A stretch of DNA of 64,000 bases from Vicia villosa (lineage: Eukaryota > Streptophyta > Magnoliopsida > Fabales > Fabaceae). A model generated the notes under the pieces. That model worked only from the letters and a program-made list of their open reading frames with translations, did no database searches and was not told the origin of the DNA. Positions 30,937-42,104 of this stretch are shown here, one piece after another. Each line of letters begins with the position of its first letter. Within the stretch, counting starts at the first letter, position 1. The DNA is taken from NCBI RefSeq assembly GCF_029867415.1, contig NW_026706167.1, positions 62,001 to 126,000 of the forward strand. The letters run 5' to 3'. Made by a program: the position numbers and the translations under genes.

Positions 30937-33900
30937 TGAAGGATAGAAAAACACTTAGAAAGGGGGGGTTTGAATAAGTGTAGCTTTAAAACTTGTAAGA
31001 TAAAAACAATTTGCACAATGATTTTTATCCTGGTTCGTTGTTAACTAAACTACTCCAGTCCACCCCCTTGGAGTGATTTACCTCACCTGAGGATTTAATC
31101 CACTAATCACACAAGATTACAATGGTTTTCCACTTAGACAACTTCTAAGTCTTCTAGAGTATACTGATCACAAACTGATCACTCTAGGAACAAACTGCTT
31201 AGATACCCTCTAAGACTTTCTAGTGTATTCTGATCAAAAACCTGATCACTCTAGTTCTTACAAATTAATGTAAACAAATTCTTTTAAGAGTTACAATGCT
31301 TCTTATAAATCTATTATCACAACTGTGATTTTCTTTTAAGTTTAAGCTTAATCTCACTAAGATATTACAACAGCAATGTAGTGAGGTTGAAGATGAAGTT
31401 TGAGAGCTTTTTGAATCTGACAGCATTTCTGTATATTTGCGCAAGTGTTGTATTCAGCTTCTCATCAGAACTTCTATTTATAGGCGTCTGAGAAGATGAC
31501 CGTTGGGAGCATTTAATGCTTTGTGTAATTCGTACAGCATTGCATTTAATGTTTCACTCTTTTGTCAACTACCTCGAGCCTTGCTTTCGCTGTGTCTACT
31601 GACGTTGCCTTTAATAGCTACTAACGTTCCTTTTATCAGTCAGCGTAGCCTGCCATCTTGTACTTGCTTCTGATCTGATGTTTGTGTAAACAACATTTGA
31701 ATATCATCAGAGTCAAACAGCTTGGTGCAGAGCATCTTCTAGTCTTCTGACCTTGAAGTGCTTCTTAGCGTGATACCTTGAGAACTTCAGTGCTTCTGCT
31801 TCTGATCTCAAGTCCTTCTGATGCTTCCATAGACCATGTTCTGATTCTGCTTGACCATCTTCTGATGTCTTGCCAGACCATGTTCTGATGTTGCATGCTG
31901 AACCTTCTGAGTCAGTGCTTCTTGCGTTGATTTTGTGCATACTGTTGCACCCCAAAATTTGCCCTCTTTCTTTGAGCAATAAGTTATGGATGACGTTTAT
32001 TTCGTCGTTCAAAAATCAAAGAAAAATAATAAAGAGTTTATCATCTGAGTGTTTGATTGGATTGTGTGTTGAGTTTGCTTTTATGCTTCAAGTCAAATTC
32101 ATCTTCAAAGATTGTTCAAGGCATTGCTATTGAATTGATAAATCAAGACATCGAAAATTGAATTGATTTAGAGGTTCATTGGAGGTGTAAGTTGGTTGGG
32201 ATTCATTCATTAAACTTTGAGGTGGAATGTTCGAAAAGTAATCAAATTGAGATTCTTCATTACTCGAAATTTCAAAATACAAATTCATCACAAAAAGACT
32301 ATATCCATTACAAAAATATCCAATTGTCCATACATCCATAAATATCCATTACAAACTAAATTTAGTAGATGAACCAAAGTCCAATCCATGTCCCACACTA
32401 CATAGAGTCCAAAGCAAAATACAATTAAAAGAGCTCAAGCATTTGTGCACAACTGGCGGCCCTAATGCTGCAGCACCAAGCATGACTTCAATAAAATCGG
32501 ACCTTGCATAATAAAGAAGAAAAAAGCTGCACAATCGAAGAGATTTTATCAGAAAATTGACATAAACAGAATCGGAACAGAAAGAGGAGGGGATTTCACC
32601 TTCTAACAGAATGTAACAAACTTCTCCACGGATTCTCGCCTTAACTTCATCTTTCACGTTCTGCTTCAATAATCAAAAACAACTCTGAAAAAGAAACACA
32701 ACAACAGTTCAGAAGGAGAGGAGAGAAAGAGCATCACAGAAATGTAACCAACTCTAACCGATTTTGGTTCTGAGTCTCTTTCGATCTTGGCTTCACGCTT
32801 CAACCACGTAACAGAAACGCAACCGAAATTTCATCCACGTTCATCATCGTTTCTCTTCAATTTCAGTTCCTCACAATTCTGCAGAAAAGGAAGAGAATTG
32901 GAACTCACATCTAACCGATTCAACTTCATCTTCTCCATCATCTACAACCTTCTGTTACAGCTTCCTCATCACATTCATCAATCTTCAACTCACTGCCTTC
33001 CAACCATTCACACATCACGAATCATCACCTCCATCGCACATCTCCTTTCATCTTTAACAAACCTTCAGCCATAATCATCAACCTTGGCATCATCTTCAAC
33101 CAACTACAACATCAATATGTGAATATTCAAGAACGACTCTGCAACTTGGCCTCAGCGTCACGCTACAACAACGTTCATCATCATCTTCATCGTTTTCAAA
33201 CAACATCGTGAAACCTTCGATTTGCTTTCATCTACAACAACAACACATCAACGTGTTCACAACCGAGAACGCATAAGCTCGCGATTCAGAATAAAAGAAG
33301 AAGAATGGACAAGGTTTACATGAGCGTGTGAAGCATGTCTCGGATTTCTCTTCATCGCTACTACGCCGTCGAAGACGCAAATCTTAACAACAACCTCCGA
33401 TCTTCTCTTTCTTCTCGCCGCAATCGAAGCCGCGTCGGACGGTCTCCGATAGCATCGTTGTTCGATCGGAGATGACGAGATGGTGGCCGGTGCGTTCACG
33501 GCGACGTTGACATTCGGAGATGAAGATAGGGAGTAACTCGCCGGAGAGAGAGATCGGGAGGAACAGCGCCGTTTGTATGTTGAAGAAGGGAAACATTGCT
33601 CTGAAACGTGAAAGCTGACAAACACGTAACCTAATCCCTTTTCTGTTTTAATTTTGTTGTTAATCCTATTGATTGTTATTGATCAGAAATTAATTGACAT
33701 CAAAATAGGATTAGTTGGAATTAATTGACATTAGCTGGAAATAATGATAATCAAAAATTGGTTAGAAAATTTGATGTTGGATTAGTACACCATGGGCCAA
33801 ACGAAAATTGCCATGCGTACACCCCCTCTTGGCCCACGCACTCCACTTTGTTTTTGGCCATAAAAATCTGATTTTACAAAAACAAGAAGATTTGGGCTTC

Positions 33901-36094
33901 ACCTCGGGCCAGCGCCTATTTTTTCTGTCTGCACCATTATTCTCAGCAATAAACCCTCCTGAGCCTATAGTATTTCATGTTAAACTAGTGTTCTTTTATT
34001 AGTTTGTTTTCCATTATATTTTTGTTACATTTTGACATGATAAGAGAATATAAAATCATTGAGTTTTGTTAATTTGTGCATGATAAAAAATGATCAAAAA
34101 AACATTTAATCTTTTCTAGTTAGAATTAGATTTTGTTTTCTATATTTGTTTTAGATGATAAAAAAAAGAATAAAAACACATGGTATCTTTTGCTCATTAG
34201 AATTTAATTGTTTTGTACATAGTCTTGCTCTAATTCTTTGATAAAAATGCCATAAAAAACAATTTAATCTTGTTAGATTTTTGTTTTAGAATTTAATTAG
34301 GATTTAATTTCTATTATTTTCTATGGCGGGTGCGCGCTTGCCTTGTTACTACTGATTTGTCTGCTGAGATGTGCGAGGTACTTCGAGAGAGCCTTCGATT
34401 GAGATTCGACTTGCTTCGTGTTCCACTTTATTTGTGGGACACGAATTCGCTTTCGGTGCGATTGATTTGCATCGTGTTCCACTTTATTTGTGGGACACGA
34501 ACTACTTCGATGCGATTCATCTGGTCTCTCATTCATTGAGATGTATATTCCTGTATTGTCTGGCTTGTGTTCTCTTGCAGGTTGCTTGTGTGGTTGTGTT
34601 TGATACGCACCACATAGCGGTTGTGATTTTATTTTCACACCGCATCGCTTTGACGCTTATGCTGGACTCCTGGCTTTGATGGATGTTAGATTACGTGAAG
34701 TTTCTTCTCTGCTTGCGCATGCTAGCTCATTGCGGATTTGCTATCCGTTTGGTATCGTTCCCTATTCCCTTTTACTTCTTTCTGTACTTTATCGCTTTCT
34801 CGCATCATCCTTTAACATGAGAAGTAGGACCTAGACATGCATCTGGCCAAGTCCTCGAAAGAGGCTCTGTTTTTGTTGGTGTGTTTATATTTGTGCTTTG
34901 CGGCAGGGAGTCACGGTGTAATAAGTCCTATATGGCACTCCGTTAAGTCCTCATGGAAGGCATGCGGTCAAGGGTTCGTAATCAACCCCCGCCTAGTCTC
35001 ATCGAGTCTGTTCAGTAAGCGCACGCTACGCGTTGCTCGCTTCTGAACCTACACAAGATCTTGTTATCGAGTATGTCAGGAAAAGGGTTCATGTAGCCGG
35101 ACCCCCGTCTTTCCTATAGCTCATGTCACTCGACGTTGATGCTCGGTGTACGCATGCACCGTTTTCCTTTATGATCCGTGACGGCTTGGTTGCTGAGAAG
35201 GGTCCGCCTTCTTGTCTATGGCCCGATCATTTTCGCGAGGTCTGATGCTTGGTTGACTTGGGTTGAGCTGCTCCCCTTGGCTATGGCGGGACCGCCTTTC
35301 TACCACTTGGCCAGTGCCTTTGGTTTGTTTGCTTCACGAGTGGATGCTCGTTTGTGTGCTATATTGTTTGCATTCGCTTTTCCCCCGTAGATTGTTTAGT
35401 TTAGTTTAGACTGGTACCCTTTGTATGATAACATTAGGTAGCAAGCTTTCCCCCCTTAGCTTAGGTCTTCCTCATGCATCTTTTTAAAACACAAACCACA
35501 CTCTTTGATTTTCTTTTCTTAAGAACTTGTTATTTCCGCTCCATTCCCAGCATAAGTCTCCAAAGGTCGAGCAGCGGAGTGTGAATGTAACTCGTTCACC
35601 TAAAAAACACAAAACAAACAGAAACTAGTTAGCCGAGCTACGGTAGCTCTGATTCTGCAAAACAGATACGTAGGCAGCGGGGTAGGGCCCGTGCGAGCAT
35701 AACTCTTTCTTTTCCCTACATTTTGCATGCATTTTAGTCCAGATTAGCGCAATTTGCTTACACACCCATAGGTTTAGACATAAGCGTGGATACCATCGAG
35801 TACGATGGGCGCGAGGGGTGCTAATACCTTCCCCCCGCGTAACCGACTCCCTTACCCTTTTTTCTCTGGTCGTGAGACCGTTGTTTTGTTTTGTGGTTTG
35901 CTGACATTCCCTTCCATTTCAGGATAAATATGTTAGTGGCGACTCTGTTAATTTTCGCGGTAGCGACACATACTCTTTATATAATTCCTGAAATGGAAAT
36001 TGCATAGTATTAGAGTACCACATTATCTCATACAAAATTCATATACATTGTTATCATCAAAACTAAGAATATTGATCAGAACAAATTTTGTTCT
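30937..36094 (-). repeat. 5' LTR of element B, split by a 4-kb solo LTR
   Basis: Pieces 30937-31942 and 35974-36094 join to an LTR matching 21912-23042. The outer end stops at ...TTGTTCT, four bases short of the other copy, directly followed by the target repeat GTTAT. The insertion separates the 5' tip of U3 from the rest. Confidence 0.9.
31943..35968 (+). mobile_element. Solo LTR, 4,026 bp, Ogre/Tat-like Ty3-gypsy (TSD CATAC)
   Basis: Perfect 5-bp repeats CATAC at 31938-31942 and 35969-35973 flank a unit running from TGTTGCACCCCAAAATTTGCC to CGCGGTAGCGACA. These ends, the GGCGACTCTGTTAATTTTCG stretch before the terminus, and the size fit the very long LTRs of Ogre/Tat elements of legumes; this is recalled, not searched. 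No internal domain is present, so it probably arose by LTR-LTR recombination. Many short open frames inside lack protein character. A fragment of the same LTR end recurs inverted at 57473-57562. Confidence 0.85.
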
Positions 36095-36257
36095 GTTATT
36101 GCAGTAACATGCACAATATTTGTTCAATTAGATAAAAAATCTCTTATATCTTTCGTGAAGGAAATACCTTTACATATAGATTGACTCACACTTGACATTT
36201 TATGAATCATGATATACAGTAAATTACTTTATCACAACGTGCTCGAAATAGTAATTT

Positions 36258-36490
36258 AGGTTAATACCTATTTTCACCTCTGCCATATGGGCTTGGTTTG
36301 AAAAATCCCCCTGCAAAAAAAAAAGTTTCAAGAATGGCCTCAACAAATTTCAAAAGTTTCATTTTGGCCCTTTATCAGGCCACATCATCAAAAAGTCTGA
36401 TGTGACAGTGTTTTTTTAACTTTTTAATAAATTGAATTTCCACATCATATATTCAGCCAATGCAATGACATTAATACCCTTAGTTGTCAT
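36258..36490. repeat. Left inverted arm of the Pack-MULE
   Basis: It is complementary to 45182-45398 with scattered mismatches (an A-run of 10 against 11, CCATATGGG against CTATATGAG). After element C the arm continues at 41719-41743. The matching right-arm part is 44424-44467, separated by the hAT-type insertion. Confidence 0.85.
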
Positions 36491-36996
36491 TGTTAGAACA
36501 AGATTTGTTCTGATCAATATTCTTAGTTTTGATGATAACAAGGATATGAATTTTGTGTGAGATAATGTGGTACTCTAATACATTGCAATTTCCCTTTCAG
36601 GAAATATATATAAAGAGTATGCACAAATCTGCGCTCAGAAGCTTTGTCTCAGAAGGTTCAGCATGCAACATCAGAACATGGTCTGGCAAGACATCAGAAG
36701 ATGGTCAAGGCAGAATCAGAACATGGGTCTATGGAAGCATCAGAAGAACTTGAGATCAGAAGCAGAAGCACTGAAGTTCTCATGGTATCACGCTCAGAAG
36801 CACTTCAAGGTCAGAAGACAAGAAGATGCTATGCACCAAGCTGTTTGACTCTGATGATATTCAAATATTATATACACAAACATCAGATCAGAAGAAAATA
36901 CAGGTGGCAGGCTACGCTGACTGACAAAAGGAACGTTGGAAGCTATTAAAGGCAACGTCAGTAGACACAACGTGAACAAGGCTCGAGGTAGTTGAC
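36491..36996 (+). repeat. Truncated left LTR of element C
   Basis: It starts TGTTAGAACAAGATTTG and matches 40496-41001 until GAGGTAGTTGAC, where ORF3 sequence begins. A 101-codon frame occurs at the same place in both LTRs (36644 and 40649); it lacks an ATG and is not taken as a gene. Confidence 0.93.
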
Positions 36997-39457
36997 GGAA
37001 GAACTGGAAGTTCTATGTGCACAACTGGCTGTGGACATCAACCACCTAAAAGCAAATGGCTTTAAGTGTGATGCAAGAATCTTTGAGCAAGGATGGTCTA
37101 AATATCTTGATAGATTGGTTGGTCCAATTTATCCTGAACTTGTGAAGGATATCTGGGTACATGCAACAGTTACCCCAACTGCCATCATTTCATTCGTGCT
37201 AAGGCATGAAGTGGTTATCACTGAAAAGCTCATCAGGAAGCTGTACAATCTGAATGATGAAGAAGGTTGGTCTGGTTTTCGACATGCAACAGTTGACTGG
37301 TCTAAAGTTGAACAACAAATCTCTCTGACCTTTGGAATTGATTCTAATAACACGGGCACCTTAAGGCCGTTTTATAAAGTATGGGCTGAGATTATTCTGG
37401 GCTCCCTTCACCATAGAAAGAGGATGCTCTCCTCCTCCTACATCAGTCCGGATCACAAGTATACTCTTTTCTGCATTGGCAAAAAGACTGAGATCAACAT
37501 CTCTCATATTCTGTTTGAGAATCTGAAGACTTCTATCTTTGAGTCAAGAGAAGACGAAAGGGCGAAGTACCCTCATATTCCAAGAACGATTATTCCTTTT
37601 GGAAGAATGATTTCAGACATTCTGATTGAAAGCAAAGTGCTGGACTCCATCAGAAAACTCAATGCGTCCCATTTTCTTGAAGTAGTTCAAGGTCCCATTT
37701 TCAATGGTGTGGATTTGTTCAGACTGGAACTCATTCAAAATGTACCTTCTGTGTGCACAAGCTTTCCTGACATCCTGTCAAGAAGAGTTGCTGTTGAAGG
37801 TTTTGCCTCTTTATTTCAAAAAGAACTGCATCAGGTTGTCAAGCTTTACCTGGAAGATTGTGTTAGGAAGCAATCAGATATTGATCCTGCTTGGATCCAT
37901 GGCAGAGTACTTCCGTCCAAGGCTGATCTTCTGAAGAAGGATCAGAAGGAACTAAAGGCTAGGCTAAAAAGAAAAGCCCGAGAAGATGAGGTTAAGAAAG
38001 CCAAAAAGTTGAGAGTCACCTATGATCCTGACAAGGTGGACTCTGAAGAACGAAGGGAGAAAGGGATCAGAGATTCCTTTCGCAGAACCAGATCTTCTTC
38101 TTCTGTACAAATCTCCAGGCAGGTTTTTACTCCACCTCCTTCTGTCCCTAAACCATCTCTCCAATCACCTCCATCTGAACCAAAAGTAAACTTCACTTTA
38201 CCAAATCCTTCTCCATCATCTTTCTCCTCTCCCATTCTAAACCCCACACCTCTAAGTATTCTTCCCCCAACTCCTTCTGATAAATCTTTCTCACCAATTC
38301 CCCTTACAAATACTCCATCCTTTTCTCAACCTATCCTTTCTGATATTCCATCCTCATCAATCATTCTCTCAGGTATCCCTTCTTCCTCATCCACCGCACC
38401 TCCACCTTCTATATCCCATCCCTTACCTACCAGAAAATCCAAACCCTACTGTCTCCTCTACCCTGACTACAAATTCACCTTCAATCCGCCTGAACCTGAA
38501 CCCTATACCTTCCTGGAACTTTTCAGACATGAGGTGATTAGCAGTCTAGACCTTCTAAAGGATGCCTTTCTAAATGGTCTGGATGATGTTTCTACAAGAA
38601 ATCTCTGGAAAAGATTTCGCAAGGAGTTTCAAGTAGAAGCAATGGGAGTACAGAAAAGACTAGTGGCTGCTGCCCCTGGTTACCCTGGTTACCTTCTGGA
38701 GGGTGATAATGGTATATACTACCATCCTCTCAGAAATTGTGTTGCTGCTGAGGAGAAGCAGTTTGTGGATGAATTGGAAGAAGCAAGACTGGCTGCTGCA
38801 TTGGAAGCTAATCCTTGCAGGGAAATTGTGGTCTGGAGACCTCAATATCCAGTTCTGCTCGGGGATTTCAAGACCCTCTTTGACTTTATGAGGGAAACCC
38901 CTTCTAAGGAAGACCCAAGCTTGGTCATTCCAGAAGTTGTTGACCCACCAGAAGTTGAAGGTCCTTCTGCCCCCAGGAATCTAGCTGCCATTCTTCAGGC
39001 ACTTGAGAATGGAGATTCTGAGATTCCAGCTGCAGTATATGAAGATGCTTCTATGCAAGAAGCAGATGTAGAAAATCATGTTGCTGAATCAATTCCTGTT
39101 GAGGAAAATCCTGTAAATGATCTGACTATGGAAGCCACGGATCAGAATGCCATCCCTATGGATAGAAGCTGTGAAGCTTCTTCTGATGAACCTTCCCGTC
39201 TTGCAAGGACTCTGGAAGTTCTTCAGAAGAACCAGGATGAGCAAAGCTCAGTCAATGCTGAGTTTAGAGCTTTCATAGAGAAGCAGAATGAGCATAACAA
39301 TGGGGTTCAAGAGATGCTGGCCAAGATCTTGTCAAGGCTAGGGTCGTCTTATATTGAGTCTTTGTTGTTTTGTTTTTGTTTTTGCTGCATCTGTTTTGTG
39401 CATCTTGTCTTCCTTCTCTTCGTGTACTTCTGTACTTGTCTGTTTGAACTTCAATGA
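36997..39457 (+). CDS. ORF3 of element C, about 820 codons open, 5' end missing
   Basis: The frame is open from the LTR junction to 39457 but has no ATG before about residue 148 (HHRKRM). The globular domain (about residues 10-250) includes GPIYPELVKDIWVHA, FYKVWAEIILGSLHHRKR and TIIPFGRMISDIL. Then come a basic segment (KRKAREDEVKKAKK), a Pro/Ser-rich stretch of about 120 residues, a second conserved part (EIVVWRPQYPVLLGDFKTLF) and a coiled coil (LEVLQKNQDEQSSVNAEF). Element B's ORF3 stops right after the shared SKLGSS-type end. Here the stop is lost (near 39349) and 35 more residues follow, mostly Phe, Cys, Leu and Val, like a membrane segment. That tail is probably read-through of a T-rich untranslated region. 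Function unknown. Confidence 0.82.
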
Positions 39458-39983
39458 AAATCATCTTTTTCTTCCGTGTGTTTCTTTTTGTTTTTATCTG
39501 AATCTTTTATGTTTTTGATTATATGACAAAAAGGGGGAGAAATATGTGATGAATGATTTGATTTAATCAGTTGCTTTACTAACAGAACTTGCAAAGTTCT
39601 ACACTTTAAGTTGTGTTGTTGCAGGAATCGAAGATTCAAGATCAACATAAGAAGCAACAAGATGAATCAAGTTCTTGGATTCTTGAAGCAAGCTGAGTGC
39701 TATGAAGCTTCAGAATCAGAAGCAAGAAGGAAGAATGTTCAGATATTCTGATGATAGAATATGATATGATTATGAATGTCTATTTGTTTTGATACATTCT
39801 ATATGGCTTATATGGCTCTGATACATATTATGTGTTCTGAAACATATTTTATGTTCTGATTCATTCATGCTGACTTTTGTCGTTTAGTTTTGTTCTGTAG
39901 CATTTCAGGATGTAGAGATGCTCTGATGATGCTCTGGTACATTCAACAATGTTCTGATACAATCTAGCATGAAGTGATGTAAG

Positions 39984-40260
39984 AAGAAATTCAAGCTCTG
40001 AAGCTGTCCCAATGGAAGAAAGAATCAGAAGCTGGGAATGTTCTGAGGATCTAAAGAAATTCAAGCTCTGAAGTTGTCCCAATGGAAGCAAGAATCAGAA
40101 GCTGTGAATGTTCTGAAGATTAAAGAAATTCAAGTTCTGAAGTTGTCCGATGGAAGCAGGAATCAGAAGCTGTGAATGTTCTGAGGATCTAAAGAAATTC
40201 AATGTTCTGAAGCTGTCCTATGGAAGCAGAAATCAGAAGTCATGAATGTTCTGAAGATCA
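39984..40260 (+). repeat. Tandem repeat of about 69 bp, four copies
   Basis: Units begin AAGAAATTCAAG(C/T)TCTGAAG and end AATGTTCTGA(G/A)GAT. They differ by a few bases each. They lie between ORF3 and the purine tract of element C. Just after them, three copies of CTCAGGGGGAGA occur at about 40330-40381 before the true tract at 40485-40495. Confidence 0.88.
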
Positions 40261-40484
40261 AGCACTGTGAATGTCTCTACCGAAATAATCAGGGAAGTCT
40301 TTTATTTATAAAATTCTTCTAGTATTAATTTCAGGGGGAGATTATTCATCTCAGGGGGAGATTGTTAATCTCAGGGGGAGACATATTCACATGCTTATGC
40401 TATAGCTGTGTAATTTGTCTTTAGCCATCTGCTCTTTCTGATCGCAAATTCATATCATTTGTATATGTTTTTGTCATCATCAAA

Positions 40485-40495
40485 CAGGGGGAGAT
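40485..40495 (+). other. Polypurine tract of element C
   Basis: CAGGGGGAGAT lies directly before the 3' LTR at 40496. The three decoy-like copies upstream share the AGGGGGAGA core. Confidence 0.85.
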
Positions 40496-41713
40496 TGTTA
40501 GAACAAGATTTGTTCTGATCAATATTCTTAGTTTTGATGATAACAAGGATATGAATTTTGTGTGAGATAATGTAGTACTCTAATACATTGCAATTTCCCT
40601 TTCAGGAAATATATATAAAGAGTATGCACAAATCAGCGCTCAGAAGCTTTGTCTCAGAAGGTTCAGCATGCAACATCAGAACATGGTCTGGCAAGACATC
40701 AGAAGATGGTCAAGGCAGAATCAGAACATGGGTCTATGGAAGCATCAGAAGAACTTGAGATCAGAAGCAGAAGCACTGAAGTTCTCATGGTATCACGCTC
40801 AGAAGCACTTCAAGGTCAGAAGACAAGAAGATGCTATGCACCAAGCTGTTTGACTCTGATGATATTCAAATATTATATACACAAACATCAGATCAGAAGA
40901 AAGTACAGGTGGCAGGCTACGCTGACTGACAAAAGGAACGTTGGAAGCTATTAAAGGCAACGTCAGTAGACACAGCGTGAACAAGGCTCGAGGTAGTTGA
41001 CAAAAGCGTGAAACATTAAATGCAATGCTGTACGGAATACGCAAAGCATTAAATGCTCCCAACAGTCATCTTCTCAAAGTGCCTATAAATATGAAGTTCT
41101 GATGAGAAGCAAGGTTACCAAATTTCTTGACGATTTCTGTGAATATTAACTTGCTGAAACGCTGTTCAAATCAAAGCTCAGAAACTTCATCTTCATCAAA
41201 GCTCACTACATTGCTGTTATAATATATTAGTGAGATTAAGCTTAAACGTTAAGAGAAATATCACTGTTGTGATTATAGCTTTTCAGAAGCATTGTAAAAC
41301 TCTTATTTGATTACATTGATTTGTAAGTAACTAGAGTGATCAAGTGTTGATCAGGATACTCTAGGAAGTCTTAGCTTGTGTCTAAGCAGTTGTAATTAGA
41401 GTGATCACGTGGTGGTCAGGATACTCTAAGAAAGTCTTAGCTTGTGTCTAAGCATTTGTTCCTAGAGTGATCAGGTTGTGATCAGGATACTCTAGAAGAC
41501 TTAGTCGTGGGCTAAGTGGAAAACCATTGTAATCTGTTGCGATTAGTGGATTAAATCCTCAGGTGAGGTAAATCACTCCGTGGGGGTGGACTGGAGTAGT
41601 TTAGTTAACAACGAACCAGGATAAAAATAACTGTGCAATTTGTTTTTATTGTTCAAGTTTTTACGACTACACTTATTCAAACCCCCCCTTTCTAAGTGTT
41701 TTTCTATCCTTCA
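40496..41713 (+). repeat. Right (3') LTR of element C, complete, 1,218 bp
   Basis: It starts TGTTAGAACAAGATTTG and ends CTATCCTTCA. A TATAAAT box lies at 41084-41090. The U5 part (41520-41713) matches the element B LTRs closely. An 80-bp unit (TAGAGTGATCA...GATACTCTA) is repeated about three times at 41331-41500. Confidence 0.93.
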
Positions 41714-42104
41714 GTCATATCCACAAAAACCCATATGTTCTTGTGCCCTAACCCATTACATGCTTATTGAATCTTCTTCTTTCTACATAATGTGCTCAAC
41801 CCTACTCCACAGAAAAGTTCTAGAGAAAAGTTTCACCACACTTCACCCTCAAGTTGAGAACGTTGTTGTGAGAGTTGATTGTGTTATTTCAGATGATGAT
41901 TCGAATTCTGCTTCTGCTTCGTCTGATAAATCTCGTGGTCCGTTCTAGAATCTTCTGAGGTTGGTTTTTGGTGGGATTGTTAAACCGATTCAAACTATCG
42001 GTCAGTTTTTGGGTCCTAAGAGAGGTTCGTCTTTGAATTCGGGGAATTCGTCTTCGTCGTCTTCACCACTTGCAATCGGTAGTGAGGATGATGGAGATGG
42101 TGGT

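Larger units (their letters stand above)
21912..36094 (-). mobile_element. SIRE-like copia element B lacking reverse transcriptase (TSD GTTAT)
   Basis: 5-bp repeats GTTAT at 21907-21911 and 36095-36099 flank two LTRs (1,131 bp, and 1,127 bp once the nested solo LTR is removed). Minus-strand order: LTR, primer site, gag, protease-integrase, ORF3, purine tract, LTR. Reverse transcriptase and RNase H are absent: the pol frame stops after integrase and only about 0.4 kb separates it from the ORF3 start. It therefore needs RT in trans. The outer end of the right LTR lacks the last four bases (TGTT on the minus strand). Confidence 0.93.
36491..41713 (+). mobile_element. LTR-ORF3-LTR deletion derivative C of the B family (TSD GTCAT)
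   Basis: Direct repeats GTCAT at 36486-36490 and 41714-41718 flank it exactly. The left LTR stops after 506 bases at GGTAGTTGAC and is joined directly to the interior of ORF3. The rest of the LTR, primer site, gag and pol are missing. The right LTR is complete. Over the shared 506 bp the LTRs differ at about four bases, under 1%, so it is young. The deletion may have occurred before or after insertion; without a primer site it cannot move again by itself. Confidence 0.92.

Noticed and set aside
32787..35390. Several 60-120-codon frames in the 4-kb LTR
   Set aside because: No recognisable domains, no consistent starts; long LTRs normally contain such frames by chance.
36644..36949. 101-codon frame repeated in both LTRs of C (also 40649-40954)
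   Set aside because: No ATG; low-complexity Ser/Glu/Arg sequence from LTR repeats. Identity reflects LTR duplication, not selection.
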